From NCBI RefSeq assembly GCF_016641735.1, contig NZ_JAEDAO010000001.1:1-64000 (forward strand): DNA of 64,000 bases, written 5' to 3'. The translations under genes were made by a program, and so were the position numbers. The notes beneath the pieces are model-generated. The model made no database searches. It saw nothing but the letters and a program-made list of their open reading frames with translations, and was not told where the DNA came from. The stretch comes from Ramlibacter algicola (GTDB lineage: Bacteria; Pseudomonadota; Gammaproteobacteria; Burkholderiales; Burkholderiaceae_C). Below are positions 59,735 to 64,000 of this stretch, one piece after another; position 1 is the first letter of the stretch, and every line of letters starts with the position of its first letter.

Positions 59735-60778
59735 TTAGCCGGGGAAGTTCTCCGGGATCTTGGCCTTGCCGCGCGCTTCGGCCGGCGAAATGATGTTGCG
59801 CTTGACCAGGTCGGTGAGGTTCTGGTCCAGCGTCTGCATGCCGAAGCTGTTGCCGGTCTGGATGGCCGAATACATCTGCGCCACCTTGGCTTCGCGGATC
59901 AGGTTCCGGATGGCCGACGTGCCGATCATGATCTCGTGCGCCGCCACGCGGCCGGCGCCGTCCTTGGTCTTGCACAGCGTCTGCGAGATCACCGCCTGCA
60001 GCGATTCGGACAGCATCGCGCGCACCATCTCCTTCTCTTCGGAGGGGAACACGTCGATGATCCGGTCGATGGTCTTGGCGGCGCTGGACGTGTGCAGCGT
60101 GCCGAACACCAGGTGGCCGGTTTCGGCCGCGGTCATGGCCAGACGGATGGTTTCCAGGTCGCGCATCTCGCCCACCAGGATGCAGTCCGGGTCCTCGCGC
60201 AGCGCGGACTTCAGCGCGGCGGCGAACGACAGCGTCATCGGCCCGACTTCACGCTGGTTGACCAGGCACTTCTTGGACTCGTGCACGAATTCGATCGGGT
60301 CTTCGACCGTCAGGATGTGGCCGTACTCGGTCTCGTTCAGGTAGTTCACCATCGCCGCCAGCGTGGTCGACTTGCCCGAGCCCGTGGGACCGGTCACCAG
60401 CACCATGCCGCGCGGCTTGAGCGCGAGGTCGGCGAAGATCTTGGGCGCGTTCAGCTGCTCGAGGCTCAGGATCTTCGAGGGAATGGTCCGGAACACGGCG
60501 GCCGCGCCGCGGTTCTGGTTGAACGCGTTGACCCGGAAGCGCGCCAGCCCCTCGATCTCGAACGAGAAGTCGCATTCGAGGAATTCCTCGTACTGCTTGC
60601 GCTGGGTGTCGTTCATGATGTCGTACACCATGGCGTGGACCTGCTTGTGGTCCAGCGGCTCGATGTTGATCCGGCGGACGTCCCCGTGCACGCGGATCAT
60701 CGGCGGCAGGCCGGCGGACAGGTGCAGGTCCGACGCCTTGTTCTTCACGCTGAATGCCAGCAGCTGGGTAATATCCAC
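59735..60778 (-). CDS. pilT: Type IV pilus retraction ATPase PilT
   Basis: The 347-residue PilT starts MDITQLLAFSVKNKASDLH, with Walker A GPTGSGKST, Asp box TVEDPIEFVH, Walker B CILVGEMRDLETI and His box GHLVFGTLHTSS, and the C-terminal AIRNLIREAKVAQM motif. It depolymerises pilin to retract the pilus. A GTG start at 60778 is used, with GAGGGA just upstream. It is 39 bp from yggS in the opposite direction. Confidence 0.96.
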   Translation of the reverse strand: MDITQLLAFSVKNKASDLHLSAGLPPMIRVHGDVRRINIEPLDHKQVHAMVYDIMNDTQRKQYEEFLECDFSFEIEGLARFRVNAFNQNRGAAAVFRTIPSKILSLEQLNAPKIFADLALKPRGMVLVTGPTGSGKSTTLAAMVNYLNETEYGHILTVEDPIEFVHESKKCLVNQREVGPMTLSFAAALKSALREDPDCILVGEMRDLETIRLAMTAAETGHLVFGTLHTSSAAKTIDRIIDVFPSEEKEMVRAMLSESLQAVISQTLCKTKDGAGRVAAHEIMIGTSAIRNLIREAKVAQMYSAIQTGNSFGMQTLDQNLTDLVKRNIISPAEARGKAKIPENFPG

Positions 60779-60817
60779 GGGGTCCCTCGAGAATTGCTCA
60801 GGTAGCGCTGGCTGATT

Positions 60818-61513
60818 ATGACCACCATTGCTGGCAACCTCCAAACCGTCCGGGACCGGATCGCCGCCGCCTGTGCCCGGGTGCAACGGCCTGCGTCAGA
60901 AGTCACGCTGCTGGCCGTTTCCAAGACCTTCGGCCCCGAAGCCGTGCGCGAAGCGCATGCCGCCGGCCAGCTCGCGTTCGGCGAGAACTACATCCAGGAA
61001 GCGGTCGAGAAGATGGCGCTGCTGGCCGACCTGCCGCTGGAATGGCACTGCATCGGCCCGATCCAGAGCAACAAGACGCGGCTGGTCGCGCAGCACTTCG
61101 CCTGGGCCCACACGATCGACCGCCTGAAGATCGCGCAGCGCCTGTCCGAGCAACGCCCGCCCGGCCTGCCGCCGTTGCAGGTGTGCATCCAGGTCAACGT
61201 CGACGGCGGCGCGACGAAGGCCGGCGTCGCACCGGGCGAAACACCGGACCTCGCGCGCGAAATCGCCGCGCTGCCCGGGTTGCGCCTGCGCGGGCTGATG
61301 ACGATCCCCGAGCCGTCCGACGACTTTGCGGCGCAGGTGGCCGTGCACGAACGCGCCGCGCAGCTGCTGCGGGACCTGCGCGAAGCGGGCCTGCCGCTGG
61401 ACACGCTGTCCATGGGCATGACCGCCGATCTCGAGGCCGCCATCGTCGCGGGTAGCACGATGGTGCGCATCGGCACCGCGATCTTTGGCGGCCGCACGCG
61501 TAAACCCGCGTGA
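60818..61513 (+). CDS. yggS: PLP homeostasis protein YggS (PLPBP)
   Basis: The 231-residue single-domain alanine-racemase-fold protein binds PLP on the lysine in LLAVSKTF and keeps PLP supply in balance. Signatures are FGENYIQEA, WHCIGPIQSNK and LSMGMTADLEAAI. It is non-catalytic by family knowledge. The location next to pilT is a conserved synteny. The start is the only ATG close to the conserved N-terminus. Confidence 0.94.
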   Translation: MTTIAGNLQTVRDRIAAACARVQRPASEVTLLAVSKTFGPEAVREAHAAGQLAFGENYIQEAVEKMALLADLPLEWHCIGPIQSNKTRLVAQHFAWAHTIDRLKIAQRLSEQRPPGLPPLQVCIQVNVDGGATKAGVAPGETPDLAREIAALPGLRLRGLMTIPEPSDDFAAQVAVHERAAQLLRDLREAGLPLDTLSMGMTADLEAAIVAGSTMVRIGTAIFGGRTRKPA

Positions 61514-61574
61514 GCGGGCGGCCCAGGGGCCCTTCCCTGTGGAACAATCCCCGCTCCACCGCCAAGGATCACTG

Positions 61575-62378
61575 ATGAGTACGCGCTTGCGCAACAACGT
61601 GACCGTCGACGGCGACGGCCGCACCACCATCGTCTTCGCGCACGGCTTCGGCTGCGACCAGGCCATGTGGCGCAAGCTCGCGCCGCAATACGCACGCCGC
61701 TACCGCACCGTGCTGTACGACCTGACGGGCAGCGGCAAGTCCGACCTGTCGAAGTACGACCATGGCCGGCACGGCACGCTGCACGGCCATGCCGATGACG
61801 TGCTCGAGGTGATCGAGGAATTCACCACCGGCCCGGTGGTGTTCGTGGGCCACTCGGTCAGCTCGATGATCGGGCTGCTGGCCAACGTCAAGAAGCCCGA
61901 GCGCTTCGCGGCGCAGGTCATGATCGGCCCGTCGCCCTGCTACATCAACGACGGCGACTACGTCGGCGGCTTCGGCCGCGCCGACATCGAGGCGCTGCTG
62001 GAGACGCTCGAGAGCAACTACCTGGGCTGGTCCAGCAACATGGCGCCGGCGATCATGGGTGCGCCCGACCAGCCGGAGCTCGCGCAGGAACTGACCAACA
62101 GCTTCTGCCGCACCGACCCGGACATCGCCAAGCACTTCGCGCGCGTCACCTTCCTGTCGGACCACCGTGCGGACCTGCCCAAGCTCACCGCCCCGACGCT
62201 GATCGTGCAGTGCAACGACGACATCATCGCGCCCGTGTCGGTGGGCGAGTACATGCACCGCGTGCTGCCGAACAGCACGCTGGCCGTCATCGACAACATC
62301 GGCCACTGCCCGCACCTGAGTGCTCCCGGCGCCTGCGTCGACGCGATGGACGACTTCCTGACACGGTACGTCTCCTGA
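61575..62378 (+). CDS. RsbQ-like alpha/beta hydrolase (stress-signal partner)
   Basis: The 267-residue hydrolase closely follows Bacillus RsbQ: VFAHGFGCDQAMWRKLAP, catalytic S94 in VGHSVSSMIG, D216 in QCNDDIIAP and H244 in IGHCPHLS. RsbQ activates the PAS-domain phosphatase RsbP in energy stress, and related plant proteins (KAI2/D14) perceive butenolides. The gene is one base before a PAS histidine kinase gene, so the pair probably acts as a signal-perceiving enzyme plus PAS receptor. An AAGGA Shine-Dalgarno precedes the ATG. Confidence 0.9.
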   Translation: MSTRLRNNVTVDGDGRTTIVFAHGFGCDQAMWRKLAPQYARRYRTVLYDLTGSGKSDLSKYDHGRHGTLHGHADDVLEVIEEFTTGPVVFVGHSVSSMIGLLANVKKPERFAAQVMIGPSPCYINDGDYVGGFGRADIEALLETLESNYLGWSSNMAPAIMGAPDQPELAQELTNSFCRTDPDIAKHFARVTFLSDHRADLPKLTAPTLIVQCNDDIIAPVSVGEYMHRVLPNSTLAVIDNIGHCPHLSAPGACVDAMDDFLTRYVS

Positions 62379-62379
62379 G

Positions 62380-63507
62380 ATGCTGCCGGACGCGCTGACG
62401 GTCCAGGTGCAGTTGGCGCTGGACATGGCGCCGTGCGGCCTCCTGCGCACCGACAGCGCCGGCGTGGTCCGGCGTGTCAACGCCACCGCGTGCCGCTGGC
62501 TCGGCTACGAGCGGCACGAGATCCTCGGCCGCCGGTTGCCGGAGCTGCTGACGATCGGCGGGCGCATCTTCCACCAGACACACCTGGCGCCGCTGCTGCA
62601 GATCCAGGGCTCCCTGTCGGAAGTGAAGCTCGATTTCCTGCGGCGCGACGGCAAGACGATCCCGGTGGTGCTCAATGCGCAGCGGCACGAGACACCGCAG
62701 GGGACGTTCACGGAAGTGGCGCTGTTCGTGGCGCACGACCGCGACAAGTACGAGAAGGAACTGGTCGCCTCGCGCAAGCGCCTGGAGCAGTCCGTCGCCG
62801 AGGCGCGCGCGCTGCAGGCCGACGCCAAGGACCGCGCGCTGTTCGCCGAGCAGATGATGGGCATCGTCAGCCACGACCTGCGCAACCCGCTCGCGACCAT
62901 CCAGATGGGCGCGGACCTGCTCACGCGCACCGAGAGCCGGCCGCAGCAGCGCAACGTGCTCGGGCGCATCGCGCGCGCGACCGAGCGCGCGCACCGGTTG
63001 ATCGCCGACTTGCTGGACTTCACCCAGGCGCGCCTGGGCAAGGGCCTGAGCACCGAGACGAAACCGATCCAGCTGCATGCAACGGTCGGCGAAGTGGTCG
63101 ACGAACTCGCGCAGGCGCACCCGCACCGCAAGCTGGTGCACGAGGCCGAGGGCGATGGCGAGTGCATCGGCGACGCCGACCGCATCGCGCAACTCGTGGG
63201 CAACCTCGTCGCCAATGCGCTCGCCTACGGCAGCACCGACGAGCCCGTCACGGTCCGCTCCGTGGTGGCGCCGCAGCAGTTCTCCGTGTCGGTGCACAAC
63301 CACGGCGCGCCGATCCCGCTGGAGGCGCACTCGCGGCTGTTCGAGCCGCTGGCCCGCGGCACCTCGCTGGGCAGCAGCGTGCGCAGCGTGGGGCTGGGCC
63401 TCTACATCGTGAGCGAGATCGCGAAGGCGCATGCAGGCCACGTGGCCGTCGCGTCCAGCGAGTCCGAAGGCACCACCTTCACGGCGACGTTCCCGCGCGG
63501 CGCCTGA
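62380..63507 (+). CDS. PAS-domain sensor histidine kinase
   Basis: The 375-residue protein has a PAS domain (about 10-120; GLLRTDSAGVVRRVNATACR), a coiled-coil linker, a HisKA domain with phospho-accepting H165 in VSHDLRNPLATIQMGAD, and a HATPase domain ending VGLGLYIVSEIAKAHAGHV with GTTFTATFP. No transmembrane segment is seen, so it senses in the cytoplasm. It is coupled to the RsbQ-like gene (one base between stop and start) and likely binds or is activated by it. No response regulator follows, so the output partner is elsewhere. Confidence 0.9.
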   Translation: MLPDALTVQVQLALDMAPCGLLRTDSAGVVRRVNATACRWLGYERHEILGRRLPELLTIGGRIFHQTHLAPLLQIQGSLSEVKLDFLRRDGKTIPVVLNAQRHETPQGTFTEVALFVAHDRDKYEKELVASRKRLEQSVAEARALQADAKDRALFAEQMMGIVSHDLRNPLATIQMGADLLTRTESRPQQRNVLGRIARATERAHRLIADLLDFTQARLGKGLSTETKPIQLHATVGEVVDELAQAHPHRKLVHEAEGDGECIGDADRIAQLVGNLVANALAYGSTDEPVTVRSVVAPQQFSVSVHNHGAPIPLEAHSRLFEPLARGTSLGSSVRSVGLGLYIVSEIAKAHAGHVAVASSESEGTTFTATFPRGA

Positions 63508-63519
63508 CGCTCGCGGCCC

Positions 63520-64000
63520 CTACGCCCAGTCTGCATCCGCCTTGGGGCGCAGCCGCCGCGCCGCGTCGATGACGTCCTGCAGGTCCACCGGATCGCTGTA
63601 CGGATCCTCGTCCAGTTCGGTGACGCGATTGAGCTCCTTCTGCCAGCGCCGCAGCTCGTCGACGTACGCGGGGTCGGGCACGCGCCGCAAGCGGCCATCG
63701 CCGTCCACCAGGTCGCAGATGCCGTTGTGCAGCCATTCGCCGGTGTGCCAGTCCGGCATGTCCACCGCGGGGAACAGGCAGATCCCGTGCAGGTCGATGC
63801 CGCGGTTGACCGCCGCCATCGCCTCGTTCATCACGTCGCGCAACCAGTCGGGCCGGCCCTTGCCCATGCCGCTGGTCTCGGCGATCACCATCGGGCGCTT
63901 GTAGCGATCCCACACGCGCTGCAGCAGGTCGCACAGCGGCAGGATGCCTGGCGAGCCGGGCGGCAGCGCCTGGTGCGGGCCGTGCTCGCGGTACTCCATC
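63520..64000 (-). CDS. C-terminal part of a GH1-like glycosidase, cut by the window edge
   Basis: Only the last ~160 residues are visible; the reading frame stays open to base 64000. It contains a likely nucleophile motif PMVIAETSGMGKGRPDWL, then GICLFPAVDMPDWHTGEW and NGICDLVDGDG. The order resembles the end of the glycosidase half of the fusion at 36520 (nucleophile strand, helix, DW loop). Its 5' end and any signal peptide are outside the window. Substrate and full family are uncertain. Confidence 0.7.
   Translation of the reverse strand, partial: MEYREHGPHQALPPGSPGILPLCDLLQRVWDRYKRPMVIAETSGMGKGRPDWLRDVMNEAMAAVNRGIDLHGICLFPAVDMPDWHTGEWLHNGICDLVDGDGRLRRVPDPAYVDELRRWQKELNRVTELDEDPYSDPVDLQDVIDAARRLRPKADADWA

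Overview
The window is high-GC and gene-dense, and it looks like a chromosomal segment from a betaproteobacterium of the order Burkholderiales, probably Comamonadaceae (Ramlibacter/Variovorax-like). This rests on conserved neighbourhoods (hemE-priA; rsmI/yraN with diaA-dolP; pilU-pilT beside yggS), on families common in that group (isoquinoline-oxidoreductase-type molybdoenzyme, DUF6496 protein, KGG-repeat protein) and on base composition. The genus is an inference. I see no rRNA, tRNA, insertion sequence, integrase, prophage or CRISPR array inside the window.

Layout. 1-332: three promoter-like units pointing left, of a type expected for a stable-RNA operon beyond the edge. 333-6.8 kb: two-subunit molybdenum hydroxylase, an ABC-F ATPase (uup) and a phospholipase-D-family lipoprotein. 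6.8-12.65 kb: a MocR-type regulator divergent from a translationally coupled five-gene operon (DMT exporter, aminotransferase, GST, PhzF-like, glyoxalase-like). 12.7-18.7 kb: small stress/histone-like proteins, a phosphatase, a thioredoxin, a creatininase, an alpha/beta hydrolase and an MFS transporter. 18.7-26.4 kb (minus strand): an orphan homodimeric-type pyruvate dehydrogenase E1, then PQQ-type sugar dehydrogenase -> EF-G-like GTPase -> DSD1-type PLP enzyme -> RidA. 26.4-35.0 kb: alanyl-tRNA editing protein, DsbD/ScsB-like reductase, MFS transporter, GH5 lipoprotein, CoA-binding protein and MetY-like sulfhydrylase. 35.3-46.2 kb: a galactose/glycan zone with UDP-galactopyranose mutase coupled to a glycosidase-RmlD fusion, and opposite it a GH2 enzyme-galT-galK-GspB-like operon. 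46.3-57 kb: hemE, priA, rsmI and yraN, then a three-gene minus-strand block (acetoacetyl-CoA-synthetase-type A-T-TE protein and two methyltransferases), then diaA-like SIS protein and dolP-like lipoprotein. 57-64 kb: an HIBADH-family dehydrogenase, a tautomerase, pilU, pilT, yggS, an RsbQ-like hydrolase coupled to a PAS histidine kinase, and the 3' part of another glycosidase-like gene cut by the window edge.

How the genes work together. GH2, GalT and GalK can release galactose and feed it into the Leloir pathway; the nearby Glf would use UDP-galactose to make UDP-galactofuranose, so hydrolysis and cell-surface glycan synthesis may be linked. The MocR operon reads as a small inducible amino-compound module. 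Two stretches are the best candidates for undescribed biology: the A-T-TE enzyme with its methyltransferases (51.1-55.7 kb), which interrupts a normally continuous housekeeping set, and the RsbQ/PAS/histidine-kinase pair (61.6-63.5 kb).

A recurring feature is a -10-like hexamer (xANNNT, often TACAGT, TACACT or GACAAT) placed 5-10 nt before start codons that lack a Shine-Dalgarno sequence. It occurs at about sixteen genes and suggests widespread leaderless transcription. The two stretches of more than 300 bases without a gene are 1-332 (promoter units) and 47377-47716 (two consensus DnaA boxes upstream of priA).
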